From Streptomyces glaucescens (GTDB lineage: Bacteria > Actinomycetota > Actinomycetes > Streptomycetales > Streptomycetaceae), in the NCBI RefSeq assembly GCF_000761215.1, contig NZ_CP009438.1, forward strand, positions 682,001 through 746,000: DNA of 64,000 bases, written 5' to 3'. This document shows, piece by piece, positions 33,726 through 42,194 of this stretch. Position 1 is the stretch's first letter; each line of letters begins with the position of its first letter. A program made the position numbers and the translations under genes. The notes beneath the pieces are model-generated. The model ran no database searches. It was not told the DNA's origin and saw only the letters and a list, made by a program, of their open reading frames with translations.

Positions 33726-34160
33726 TCAGTCGAGACAGAACTCGTTGCCCTCGACGTCCTGCATCAGGAGGCACGACTCGTTCTCCTCATCGGCGGGCAG
33801 CAGTCGCACGCGTACCGCTCCGAGCGCGACCAGCCGCGCGCATTCGGCCTCCAGCGCGGCCAGGCGCTCCTCGCCGACGAGTCCGGTGCCGACCCGCACG
33901 TCGAGGTGCACCCGGTTCTTGACGACCTTCCCCTCGGGAACGCGCTGGAAGTACAGCCGCGGGCCCACGCCGGAGGGATCACTGCACGCGAACCACGCGT
34001 CCCGGTCCTCGGGCGGCAGCGAGTGCCGGTAGTCGTCCCACCTCGCGAATCCCTCCGGCGGCGGGGGTGCGGCATACCCCAGCACCTCGCACCAGAAGCG
34101 GGCGACACGCTCGGGTTGCGCGCAGTCGAAGGTGACCTGGAATTGCTTGATCGCTGCCAT
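33726..34160 (-). CDS. VOC family (glyoxalase-like) protein
   Basis: A 144-residue protein of the vicinal-oxygen-chelate fold. FQVTFDCAQPERVARFWCEVLGY is the first beta-alpha-beta-beta-beta unit, and VHLDVRVGTG with LLMQDVEGNEFCLD the second. His and Glu in the second unit could be metal ligands; the first unit's His/Gln is less clear. Many such streptomycete proteins are of unknown substrate or confer drug binding. I chose ATG 34160 over an upstream ATG because the extra residues lack homology to the fold. Confidence 0.8.
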   Translation of the reverse strand: MAAIKQFQVTFDCAQPERVARFWCEVLGYAAPPPPEGFARWDDYRHSLPPEDRDAWFACSDPSGVGPRLYFQRVPEGKVVKNRVHLDVRVGTGLVGEERLAALEAECARLVALGAVRVRLLPADEENESCLLMQDVEGNEFCLD

Positions 34161-34418
34161 CCGCCCACCGTAGCAGGGGCGCACGGGTGCTCAATTCCCC
34201 TTATACGCACGCCTGGTGGCGCATGGATGACTCTTTCGCGCTGCCCATGGCGGATGGCAAAAGCGCTCCGCATATGAAATCGTCCGGCACATGTTGAACG
34301 AATGTGACCGTTCGGTCCTGGCTCTTTTCTGGCCACCCGGCCACGGCTAATCTCACCGGCAGTTCGCAGTCCGGCCTCCGATCGGCCGCGGCTGCACCGG
34401 GGAGCCGGGGGGCGGGTC

Positions 34419-35003
34419 ATGGGATTTCTGGTGCGCAAGTCCGCGACCGCGACAGTGGCAGTGGCAGTGGCAGTGGCGGCGATATTGCTGACGGGTTGCG
34501 GTGGCGGCGACCCGGGCCGGCCGGACGGCTCGTCCGAGACGACCACGCCTGCCGACGACGGCCCGGACGGACCCACCGAGCCACCGACACCTCCGGCACC
34601 GGTCCCGGCCACGCCGGACCCACCCGCACCCGGTCCGTCCACCACCCGCCCTCTCACCACCGCCCCCTTCACCCCGGAACCGCCTCCCGTTTCCTCGGCT
34701 CTCCCCGCGGCCGACATTCCGGAAGAGCTGAAGGGTGAATGGGACGGTGACGGGGACGGCGCCGCGCGTCTCGACAAAATCGTCTTCACCGCCGACGGCG
34801 TAGCGGAACTGCATTACAACAACGGGCGGGTGCTCACCGGCCCGGCGGTGGCCGACGGATCGTCCCTGACCATTCACGTCCAGGGCGGGCCGATCACCTA
34901 CGCACACTGGTCGATCGAGGAATTCGACGCCGGCTACGGATACACGTTCGAGAACTTGCTGCTGGACGGAGTCAGTTACGTCCGGCAGACCAGCGGGGGC
35001 TGA
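34419..35003 (+). CDS. Pro/Thr-rich lipoprotein, unknown function
   Basis: A 194-residue lipoprotein with a signal ending in ILLTGC at residue 27. A Pro/Thr/Asp-rich linker of about 65 residues leads to a compact C-terminal domain starting at IPEELKGEWDGDGDG, rich in beta strands (KIVFTADGVAELHYNNG, SLTIHVQGGPITYAHW). This resembles lipocalin- or META-like domains but I do not recognise a family. It is the first of three tightly spaced plus-strand genes ending with an M48 protease. Confidence 0.75.
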   Translation: MGFLVRKSATATVAVAVAVAAILLTGCGGGDPGRPDGSSETTTPADDGPDGPTEPPTPPAPVPATPDPPAPGPSTTRPLTTAPFTPEPPPVSSALPAADIPEELKGEWDGDGDGAARLDKIVFTADGVAELHYNNGRVLTGPAVADGSSLTIHVQGGPITYAHWSIEEFDAGYGYTFENLLLDGVSYVRQTSGG

Positions 35004-35035
35004 GGCGTGCTCCACGACTGCGAAGGATGGCGCTG

Positions 35036-35644
35036 ATGGGCAAGGACACCACCGGGCCGGCCGCGGGGGCCGTGGACGAGGAGCTGATCCGCGAGGTCGC
35101 ACGGGACGTGATCGAGCGCGCGGCTCCCGGCGAGCTGGCGGTGTTCCGGCGCCGCAGCAGAGCCTACTTCCGTGATCCCGACGGGGAGCTCAAGGCGGCG
35201 CGCAGGAGTCTCGACGGCAAGGCCAGGGACGAGCTGCTGGGCTCCGGCGCCGGTGAGGTGATCGTCGTCGTCGCTCCCTTCGTGCTCGCCATCGTCCAGG
35301 GAGTGCTCACGTCCCTGGCCCAGGACTTGGCGGCCTCGGCCGTCGACCGAAGCCAGGAGGCGGTGAGAAGGCTGCTGCGACGAGTGCTGCGACGCCCTGG
35401 GCCGACCGCCGACGGCACACCCGCCGTCGCCCCGGAACCGCCCCCTGCTCCGGCCCCGGGACCGGCACCCGAGGAGTCGTCCGGCGGAGTGGACGCGGAC
35501 CCCGCCGGGGAGCAACAGGCCCTCACCGAGGAACAGCTCCGGGCCATCCACCGCACGGCCCGCGCCACCGCACTCGACCACGGGCTGCCGGAGGACCGTG
35601 CCCGGTCGGTGGCGGACGCGTTGGTCGACGCGCTGAGGGGCTGA
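35036..35644 (+). CDS. Unknown helical protein in M48 cassette
   Basis: About 202 residues. Residues 10-60 (DEELIREVARDVIERAAP, then FRRRSRAYFRDPDGEL) and 70-115 are helical; VIVVVAPFVLAIVQGVL may be a membrane or re-entrant helix. A Pro-rich linker leads to a C-terminal helical hairpin (EEQLRAIHRTARATALDHG). No family recognised. I prefer ATG 35036, which has GAAGG at a workable distance; ATG 35027 is nine bases upstream. Seven bases separate it from the protease gene, so the two are likely partners. Confidence 0.7.
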   Translation: MGKDTTGPAAGAVDEELIREVARDVIERAAPGELAVFRRRSRAYFRDPDGELKAARRSLDGKARDELLGSGAGEVIVVVAPFVLAIVQGVLTSLAQDLAASAVDRSQEAVRRLLRRVLRRPGPTADGTPAVAPEPPPAPAPGPAPEESSGGVDADPAGEQQALTEEQLRAIHRTARATALDHGLPEDRARSVADALVDALRG

Positions 35645-35651
35645 GGGCGCG

Positions 35652-38261
35652 GTGCTTCCGGCCCCGTCCGCGCGGCCCGATCCGTTCGCCCTTCCCGACG
35701 GCGTGAGGTTCCGCTTCGTCCTGCTGCTCACCGCGCTGCTGGGAACGTCGGCCTTCGTCTACAACCTGCTGTATTACGCCGTGTCTCCCGGCGCCGACGA
35801 CGCCTTCGCCGACTACCAGGCGTGCATTGCGGCGCCCGGGGCCGGCGCACCCGCCGCGGATCCGGGCGCCTACGCGCGCGGCGTCCTGTCCTGCACGGCG
35901 TCCCACGAGCGGGAGAAGGCGTGGTGGATCCTGGCGGGCCTGGTGCTGCTGGCCCTCGCGGCCGTGGCCGTCTACCTGGCCGCCCCGCGGCTGCGGACCT
36001 GGCGCCAGAAGCTGGAGCCCCTCGAGCCGGAGGACGACCCCGAGGACGCGGCGCTGCTGCGCGAACTCCGGTCGCTGGTGGCGGAGGCCGGACTGCGCAC
36101 GGCGCCGCGCTTCCTCGTGGCCGTGGGCCGCTGGGACGTGGGGGCACGCGCCTTCGGGCGCGCCGGCGACTACCGCGTGCAGCTGAACGAGACACTGCTC
36201 ACCCGGGGACGGGAGGACCCGGCGCTGCTGCGGGCCTTCGTGCGGCACGAACTCGCGCACATCAGGAACAAGGACGTCGACATCACGCAGCTGACGGTGG
36301 CGCTGGCCGTGGTCTTCGTCCCGCTGGGCCTCGCCCCGCTGGCCGTGGCCCTGGCGGGCACCGATCCGCAGGACCTCTTCGGCGTGACGTGGCGGGCGGC
36401 CGTGCTCGTCGCCCTCGTCTACCTCACGGCTGCCGCGGTCTCGCGCGCCCGCGAACACGCGGCCGACGTCCGCGCCGCGTCCTGGGGCGACGCGCGGGCC
36501 CACCTGCGGAGGGTGCTCGGCGTCCCGGCGGGCCGGCCCTGGTGGTCCCGCGGACCGCTGCGGCTGCACCCCCGTGCGGAACGGCGCGTCGCCGCGATCG
36601 AGAGCCCGGAGGTGCTGTTCCGCATCGGCTTCGGCGAGTGCTTCGCGGCGGGGCTGGCGGCGACGGTCGCCGCCGCCGGACTGCACACGCTGCTCTGGCT
36701 CGGCTTCAACCATCTCGGTCCCCGCGACTCCCGGTGGGTGGTCGCGCTGGTGCTCGCCCCCGCCGTGGTCGCCGTGGTCGCCACCGGGCTGTGGCGCGCG
36801 GCCCTGTGGGCGCGCAGCGATGCGGCGCCGCCGGGCACCGGCGGCCCCCGCACGCTGCTGCCGGCGCTCGGCCTGGCTGCCGGGCTCGTGCTGGGACGGC
36901 TCGTGCCCGCGGAGAACGGGATCCTGCGCTCCGGGTCCTCGCCCCTGCCGACCGCGGCGGCGACCGCGGCGTCCCTGGGGCTCTGTCTGTTCGTCGTGCT
37001 CTTCCTCCGCTGGGTCGTCCGGGGCGCGACGCTCTGGCTCCCCGCGTCGGGACGGCTGGGCAGGGGCACCTGGGCGGCGGGGCTGGCGGCGATGGCGGTC
37101 CCGTTGTCGGTCCTGCTCGGCTGGTGGCTGATGCTGTACGACATGGCCGACGGGCTGGGGCCGGTGCACGACGGCGCGCGGGCCGACCACCGCGCCGTCG
37201 CGGCGGTCGCCGCCCTGGAGCCGTTCTGGCCGTGGGCCGTCCTCGAACACCCACTGGCCCGGCTCTTCCACGAGTGGACTCCCGCCGTGCTCGCCGTGGT
37301 GGTGCTCTGGGCCTTCCCGCTCGCCGCGCTGGGGCGTCGGGGTGCGGCGGGCCCGGACTCCGGCTGGGCGCGGTGGGTCGTCGTCACGGCGCTCGCGGGC
37401 ACCGCCGTTCTCGCCGCGGCCCTCCTCGGGACCCGGGCGTGGGCGCACGCGCACGTGGCGGAGGAACTGCGGCGGCAGGGTGCGTACCGCGTCGCCTTCC
37501 ACCACTGGTCCGTCGCCGCCGCCGTGGTGCTCCAGGGCGTGGTGGCGGCGGTCGTCACGGCGGGCCTGGCCCGCTCGCACCGGTCCCTCGGCCGTCCGGT
37601 GGTGCCGTTCGCGCTGCTGGCCGCCTTCGTCACCGGCTGCCTGGCCACGGGAGTGATCTTCGCGGGGTCCGTGGCGGGCGGCTGCTGGGACGCCCTCGCC
37701 CTGGTGTCCGGCCCCTGCGAGGCCGGTCTCGACGCCGGCTTCGTGCGCGACACCTTGCTGCGGACCGTGGTGGCCGGTGCCGCGAGTGCCCTGGTGGGGG
37801 CGGGGATCGCCGCGGCGGTCGTGTCGCTGCGGGCCCGGCGTCCCGGTGCCGCGCCCGCCGCCGTGTCCGTTCCCGTCTCCCGGGAGCAGCGGGGTCTGCT
37901 CGCCCTGGCCCTGCTCCTGGCCGTCGCCGTGGCCACCACGGGGCTGGTGGCGGGTACGCCGGGGGCGGCCACGGCCGGAGCCCCGCCCGCCGCACCGCCG
38001 GCGGGGGTGCCGGGCGGTGCCGCCCGGGCCTGCGAGCGGTTCGACGAGGTCATGGGCTCCGGGGCGAGCAGCGCGGACCGGAACGCCGGCCTCTTCGACG
38101 CCGTACGGCTCGCCGTCGAAGGCGGCAACGCCGCCCTGGCCGTGGCGATCCAGGACCTGGTGCGTGCCGTGCCCCGAGGTGACCTGTCCGCGTTCACGGA
38201 CGCCGGTGACCGGATCCGGGCGCAGTGCGCGCGGGAAGGAGCGCCCCTGCGTCGCTTCTGA
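35652..38261 (+). CDS. Large multi-spanning M48-type metalloprotease
   Basis: An 869-residue membrane protein. The zinc motif H199-E-L-A-H203 lies in VRHELAHIRNKDVD, and the third ligand is probably the Glu of AREHAADVRAA, spaced as in M48 (HtpX/Ste24) proteases. Two helices precede the site and at least nine more hydrophobic segments follow, well beyond HtpX length (about 290). The last 90 residues (ACERFDEVMGSGASSADRN onward) are soluble. GTG 35652 follows the unknown gene closely. A role in processing the lipoprotein or neighbour is inference. Confidence 0.8.
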   Translation: MLPAPSARPDPFALPDGVRFRFVLLLTALLGTSAFVYNLLYYAVSPGADDAFADYQACIAAPGAGAPAADPGAYARGVLSCTASHEREKAWWILAGLVLLALAAVAVYLAAPRLRTWRQKLEPLEPEDDPEDAALLRELRSLVAEAGLRTAPRFLVAVGRWDVGARAFGRAGDYRVQLNETLLTRGREDPALLRAFVRHELAHIRNKDVDITQLTVALAVVFVPLGLAPLAVALAGTDPQDLFGVTWRAAVLVALVYLTAAAVSRAREHAADVRAASWGDARAHLRRVLGVPAGRPWWSRGPLRLHPRAERRVAAIESPEVLFRIGFGECFAAGLAATVAAAGLHTLLWLGFNHLGPRDSRWVVALVLAPAVVAVVATGLWRAALWARSDAAPPGTGGPRTLLPALGLAAGLVLGRLVPAENGILRSGSSPLPTAAATAASLGLCLFVVLFLRWVVRGATLWLPASGRLGRGTWAAGLAAMAVPLSVLLGWWLMLYDMADGLGPVHDGARADHRAVAAVAALEPFWPWAVLEHPLARLFHEWTPAVLAVVVLWAFPLAALGRRGAAGPDSGWARWVVVTALAGTAVLAAALLGTRAWAHAHVAEELRRQGAYRVAFHHWSVAAAVVLQGVVAAVVTAGLARSHRSLGRPVVPFALLAAFVTGCLATGVIFAGSVAGGCWDALALVSGPCEAGLDAGFVRDTLLRTVVAGAASALVGAGIAAAVVSLRARRPGAAPAAVSVPVSREQRGLLALALLLAVAVATTGLVAGTPGAATAGAPPAAPPAGVPGGAARACERFDEVMGSGASSADRNAGLFDAVRLAVEGGNAALAVAIQDLVRAVPRGDLSAFTDAGDRIRAQCAREGAPLRRF

Positions 38262-38617
38262 GGGTGTGGCAGACGGCCTGGCTCCGGTCGGCCGGCTCGT
38301 CCTCGTCCGCCGCGCGCCCCGGACCGCGGGCAGGGCGTCGCCGGCACCGGCTCCCGGGACCCGGGCGTCCCGTTCACGGGCGCACCCCGGCAGGTCGCGG
38401 GCGGTCCGCGCGGGGAGGGCCGGGGCCTTGCCCGGAGCAGCGCGCGGGCCGAGGTGGCGTGACCTTCACGGTCACAAGGTCAATACTGCCCTGGAGAGGA
38501 AACGCAGTCGTCCCCCGGCCGATCACCCGCAGTACCTGGCGTCCGGTCGCCGAAGTGGCCGTCGGATCAGTACCCGCAGGTTCAGGACTCGCCTGCTCAT
38601 CTCGTCAGGAGGTACCG
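38262..38617. other. 356-base region before dhaK, with dyad
   Basis: No gene is seen. It contains the dyad at 38459-38475 and a likely promoter for dhaKLM downstream of it. Open frames here are extensions of neighbours without family features. Confidence 0.45.
38459..38475. promoter_or_regulatory. Dyad GTGACC-N5-GGTCAC upstream of dhaKLM
   Basis: Perfect 6-bp arms around TTCAC, about 140 bases before dhaK and followed by another GGTCA half-site. It could be the operator of a glycerol/dihydroxyacetone regulator; no regulator gene is adjacent. Confidence 0.45.
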
Positions 38618-39610
38618 ATGAAGATGCTCATCAACGTCCCGGAGACCGTCGTGTCCGACGCCCTGCGGGGCATGGCCGCCGCGCATCCGGAGCTGACCGT
38701 CGACGTGGAGAACCGGGTGATCGTGCGGCGGGACGCGCCGGTCGCCGGGAAGGTGGCCCTGGTCTCCGGCGGAGGATCGGGACACGAGCCGCTGCACGGC
38801 GGGTTCGTGGGGCCCGGGATGCTCTCGGCGGCCTGCCCCGGGGAGGTGTTCACCTCGCCGGTGCCCGACCAGATGGTGCGGGCGGCGGCCGCGGTGGACA
38901 GCGGCGCGGGGGTGCTGTTCGTCGTGAAGAACTACACCGGGGACGTGCTCAACTTCGACATGGCCGCGGAGCTCGCCGAGGACGAGGGCATCCAGGTCGC
39001 CAGGGTCCTGGTCGACGACGACGTGGCGGTCACCGACAGCCTGTACACGGCCGGCCGGCGGGGCACCGGCGCCACGCTGTTCGTGGAGAAGATCGCGGGC
39101 GCCGCCGCCGAGGAGGGGCAGCCGCTGGAGCGGGTGGAGGCGATCGCCCGGCAGGTCAACGACAGCTCCCGCAGCTTCGGCGTGGCCCTCGCCGCCTGTA
39201 CGACCCCCGCGAAGGGCAGCCCCACCTTCGATCTGCCGCCGGGCGAGCTGGAGTTGGGCATCGGCATCCACGGCGAGCCGGGCCGGGAGCGGCGGGCGAT
39301 GATGACGTCCGGGGAGGTCGCCGACTTCGCCGTGCACGCCGTCCTGGAGGACCTGGAGCCGCGCAACCCCGTGCTGGTGCTGGTCAACGGCTTGGGCGCG
39401 ACGCCGCTGCTGGAGCTGTACGGGTTCAACGCGGAGGTGCAGCGCGTGCTGTCGGAGCGCGGCGTCGCCGTGGCCCGTACCCTCGTCGGCAACTATGTGA
39501 CCTCCCTGGACATGGCGGGCGCCTCCGTGACCCTGTGCCAGGTCGACGAGGAGTTGCTGCGGCTGTGGGACGCGCCGGTGCACACGCCGGGCCTGCGATG
39601 GGGTATGTGA
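38618..39610 (+). CDS. dhaK: Dihydroxyacetone kinase subunit DhaK
   Basis: A 330-residue substrate-binding subunit. GGGSGHEPLHGGFVGPGML forms the dihydroxyacetone site near residue 50, and the covalent hemiaminal histidine is His218 in GIGIHGEPG, the same number as in E. coli. VKNYTGDVLNFDMA is also conserved. AGGAGG lies before ATG 38618; the open frame further upstream is not coding. First gene of dhaKLM, 46 bases before dhaL. Confidence 0.96.
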   Translation: MKMLINVPETVVSDALRGMAAAHPELTVDVENRVIVRRDAPVAGKVALVSGGGSGHEPLHGGFVGPGMLSAACPGEVFTSPVPDQMVRAAAAVDSGAGVLFVVKNYTGDVLNFDMAAELAEDEGIQVARVLVDDDVAVTDSLYTAGRRGTGATLFVEKIAGAAAEEGQPLERVEAIARQVNDSSRSFGVALAACTTPAKGSPTFDLPPGELELGIGIHGEPGRERRAMMTSGEVADFAVHAVLEDLEPRNPVLVLVNGLGATPLLELYGFNAEVQRVLSERGVAVARTLVGNYVTSLDMAGASVTLCQVDEELLRLWDAPVHTPGLRWGM

Positions 39611-39656
39611 CCCGGCGGCCGACGCGTTCATCCGACCTCTCACGCAAGGAGATCCC

Positions 39657-40256
39657 GTGCTCGATGCCGCTTTCTTCCGCCGTTGGATGACGGCGACCGC
39701 CGTGTCCGTGGACCGCGAGGCGGAACGGCTCACGGCCCTCGACTCCCCCATCGGGGACGCCGACCACGGCAGCAATCTGCAACGTGGTTTCGCCGCCGTC
39801 ACCGCGGCGCTGGACAAGGAGGCCCCGGCCACGCCGGGGGCGGTGCTGGCCCTGGCCGGACGGCAGCTGATCTCGACGGTCGGCGGGGCGTCCGGTCCGC
39901 TGTACGGCACCCTGCTGCGCCGCACCGGCAAGGCGCTCGGCGACGCCGCCGAGGTGAGCGAGGAGGACCTGGCCGGGGCGCTGCGCACGGGGGTGGACGC
40001 GGTCATGGCCCTGGGCGGTGCCGCGCCGGGCGACAAGACCATGATCGACGCGCTGGTGCCGGCGGTGGACGCGCTCGGTGAGGGCTTCGGCGCGGCGCGG
40101 GCCGCCGCCGAGCGGGGCGCGGTCGCGACCACGCCGCTGCAGGCCCGCAAGGGACGGGCGAGTTACCTCGGCGAGCGGAGCGTCGGCCATCAGGACCCGG
40201 GCGCCACCTCGGCGGCGCTGCTGGTCGCGGGACTCGCGGAGGCGGCAGGTGAGTGA
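39657..40256 (+). CDS. dhaL: Dihydroxyacetone kinase subunit DhaL
   Basis: A 199-residue ADP-binding subunit. GDADHGSNLQRGF near residue 33 carries the Asp residues that coordinate Mg-ADP, and GGASGPLYGTLLRR forms the nucleotide lid. The end (GHQDPGATSAALL) is typical. In PTS-dependent enzymes the bound ADP is recharged by DhaM rather than exchanged. AAGGAG precedes GTG 39657. Its stop overlaps the dhaM start by eight bases. Confidence 0.95.
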   Translation: MLDAAFFRRWMTATAVSVDREAERLTALDSPIGDADHGSNLQRGFAAVTAALDKEAPATPGAVLALAGRQLISTVGGASGPLYGTLLRRTGKALGDAAEVSEEDLAGALRTGVDAVMALGGAAPGDKTMIDALVPAVDALGEGFGAARAAAERGAVATTPLQARKGRASYLGERSVGHQDPGATSAALLVAGLAEAAGE

Positions 40257-40668
40257 CGTGACGAACGAGAAGGTCGTGGGCATCGTGCTGGTGTCGCACA
40301 GCGCGCAGGTCGCCGCCGCCGTGGCCGACCTCGCGCGGGGGCTGGCCGGTGGCGAGGCGGCGGTGCCCGTCGCCGCGGCGGGCGGCACCGAGGGCGGAGG
40401 GCTGGGCACCAGCGCGGAGCTGATCGCCGCGGCCGCGGCGTCGGTGGACCGGGGCGCCGGTGTCGCGGTGCTCACCGATCTGGGCAGTGCCGTGCTCACC
40501 GTGAAGGCCATGCTCGCCGAGGGTGACGACCTGCCCGGGCACACCCGCCTGGTGGACGCCCCGTTCGTGGAGGGCGCCGTCGCGGCGGTCGTCACGGCGG
40601 CCACCGGCGCCGGTCTGGACGCGGTGGCCGCCGCGGCGATGGAGGCGTACGACTACCGCAAGGTGTGA
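40249..40668 (+). CDS. dhaM: Dihydroxyacetone kinase phosphodonor DhaM (EIIA domain)
   Basis: A 139-residue EIIA-Man-like protein. The phospho-histidine is in GIVLVSHSAQVA (His17 from the chosen start), and GTSAELIAAAA with TDLGSAVLTVKAML are conserved. It lacks the HPr and EI-like domains fused in E. coli DhaM, so it must receive phosphate from the general PTS proteins. GTG 40249, with GGAGG six bases upstream, overlaps dhaL; GTG 40258 is an alternative. Confidence 0.93.
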   Translation: MSDVTNEKVVGIVLVSHSAQVAAAVADLARGLAGGEAAVPVAAAGGTEGGGLGTSAELIAAAAASVDRGAGVAVLTDLGSAVLTVKAMLAEGDDLPGHTRLVDAPFVEGAVAAVVTAATGAGLDAVAAAAMEAYDYRKV

Positions 40669-40672
40669 GCCC

Positions 40673-40714
40673 CGCGGCGGCGGGACACCGGGCGCGCCTC
40701 CCCGCCGCCGCGGC
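40673..40714. terminator. Stem-loop ending dhaKLM
   Basis: A perfect 13-bp inverted repeat (40673-40685 and 40702-40714) with a 16-base loop starts five bases after the dhaM stop and also lies beyond the 3' end of the convergent chitosanase gene. Confidence 0.7.
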
Positions 40715-40780
40715 CGGCCCTGCACCGGCGGGTCCCGCGGCTCGCGTCGCGCACACCGCCGTGGACATCGGACGGGGCGC

Positions 40781-41830
40781 TCATCGCCCGGCGGCTCGTG
40801 TCGCGCACGCCGCCGGCACCGCGAGGGCTGCGGAGCCCGGGGAGCAGGCCGCCGCCCTCGTCCTCGTCGCCCGGGAGGCGGCGAGCGCCGTCAGGGATGT
40901 GGGGCTGCCCTCGGGTGACGGCCGGCCGGCGGTCCGGTGTCCGTCCGGCGCCGGGTCGTGGGCCGGACGGGCGGGTGCCGGCCGAGCGGCCGTGCCGACC
41001 CACTCGCGCGCCAGCCGCTCCCCCGCCGCCGCGACGGCGGCGTGGCTCTCCACCGGGGACTTCCCGGAGTCCTTGAAGACGATGTAGGTGACGCCGGAGG
41101 CGGTTCCGCCGCCGCGCGGGTCGGGGTCGATGCCGAGTCCCGCGGCCGCGGCGTACGACGCCTCGCCGATGATGTGGCCGGGGCCGACGTCGCCGACGAC
41201 CGCGTACCGTACCCGGTCGCGGTACACGATCGCCGCGACCGAGCCGCCGCGTACGCCGTGCGCGCGGTGGTCCCAGACGCGGCTCGGGGCGGGGACGACG
41301 ACGTAGGGCAGCCGTTCGGCGTCGGGCCGGCGGCCGTCGGACCCGGTGAAGGCCGTCACGGCGGAGAAGGAGGGGTCGGTGCGGCGGTTGCAGCGGCGGC
41401 CGGGGCGGCCGTCGCAGTCGATGTCCATGTCCGCCTTCCAGAACACGGCGTCGCGCGTGCCGCAGACCGCGATGTCCGCGGGTGCGCCGGCGTCGCTGCG
41501 GTAGCGCCCGCGGGAGACGGGGACGCAGTTCCGCGCCCTGGCGAGGAGGTCGGCGGCGCGTACGGCGCGCTCGCGCGCGGCGGCCGGCTCGGCGCGCGCC
41601 CCGGCCGGGCCCGCGGCGGGAGCCCCGTGGGCCGCGGGAGCGGCTGGGCGGGCGGCGGCCGCCGGAGCGACGGGGTGCGCGGGGCCAGGAGGGGCTGCGG
41701 GGGGTACGGGGCCGGCGGGGGACACGGGGGCCGCGGGAGCGGCCGGGGCGGCGGCGCCCGAGCCGGGGAGTGCCGTGGGAGCGAGCAGGGCGGCGCCGGC
41801 CGCGACCAGGGTGAGCGACTGGAGACGCAC
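40781..41830 (-). CDS. Secreted GH75-type chitosanase
   Basis: A 349-residue precursor. A signal peptide (LTLVAAGAALLAPTALPGSG) precedes about 70 residues of Ala/Pro-rich linker. The catalytic module begins near RARNCVPVSRGRYRSDAG and contains AVFWKADMDIDCDGRPG, AFTGSDGRR, LPYVVVPAPSRVWDHR, YAVVGDVGPGHIIGEASYA and VTYIVFKDSG, the conserved run of GH75 endo-chitosanases; Asp in DMDID and Glu in GEASYA are the likely catalytic pair. The last 70 residues are low-complexity and unlike the family. GTG 41830 has GGAAGG upstream. The 364-base gap to the divergent FnIII gene holds a DasR-like palindrome. Confidence 0.87.
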   Translation of the reverse strand: MRLQSLTLVAAGAALLAPTALPGSGAAAPAAPAAPVSPAGPVPPAAPPGPAHPVAPAAAARPAAPAAHGAPAAGPAGARAEPAAARERAVRAADLLARARNCVPVSRGRYRSDAGAPADIAVCGTRDAVFWKADMDIDCDGRPGRRCNRRTDPSFSAVTAFTGSDGRRPDAERLPYVVVPAPSRVWDHRAHGVRGGSVAAIVYRDRVRYAVVGDVGPGHIIGEASYAAAAGLGIDPDPRGGGTASGVTYIVFKDSGKSPVESHAAVAAAGERLAREWVGTAARPAPARPAHDPAPDGHRTAGRPSPEGSPTSLTALAASRATRTRAAACSPGSAALAVPAACATRAAGR

Positions 41831-42148
41831 GATGAGTAGCCTTCCAGGGGTGCTGACGGGTCATCAGGTGCATCTGTGCCCCGCGGGGCCCGCGTCGGCA
41901 CCCCATGGCGACCGGGCGGCCCAAGCGTCCGGGACCGGAGGGGCGGGGGCGGAGCGCCTCGACCGCCGCGGCCGTCCGGGCGCCGGCACCGGCGCGGTGC
42001 GGTCCGGACTACGGCGGCCTCCCCGCGCCGCGTCCGCGGATCGCCGCGCGGACGGGGCGCGTTCGGCCGCCGCACGGTGCGGCGTGGGCACCCCGCGGTG
42101 ACGGCACCTGCGGCCGCCCTCTTGATGTGATCGCGTCGGGCGCGTCAT

Positions 42149-42164
42149 ATTGGTCCGGACCAAT
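42149..42164. promoter_or_regulatory. DasR-like 16-bp palindrome at chitosanase/FnIII gap
   Basis: ATTGGTCCGGACCAAT is perfectly palindromic and matches the dre form TGGTCTAGACCA with CG for TA at the centre. It lies 30 bases before the FnIII lipoprotein start and about 320 bases before the divergent chitosanase. Aside from this site I see nothing in the 41831-42194 gap. Confidence 0.55.
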
Positions 42165-42194
42165 TCGTCACCCGTCCGCCCGGGAGGCCGACTC

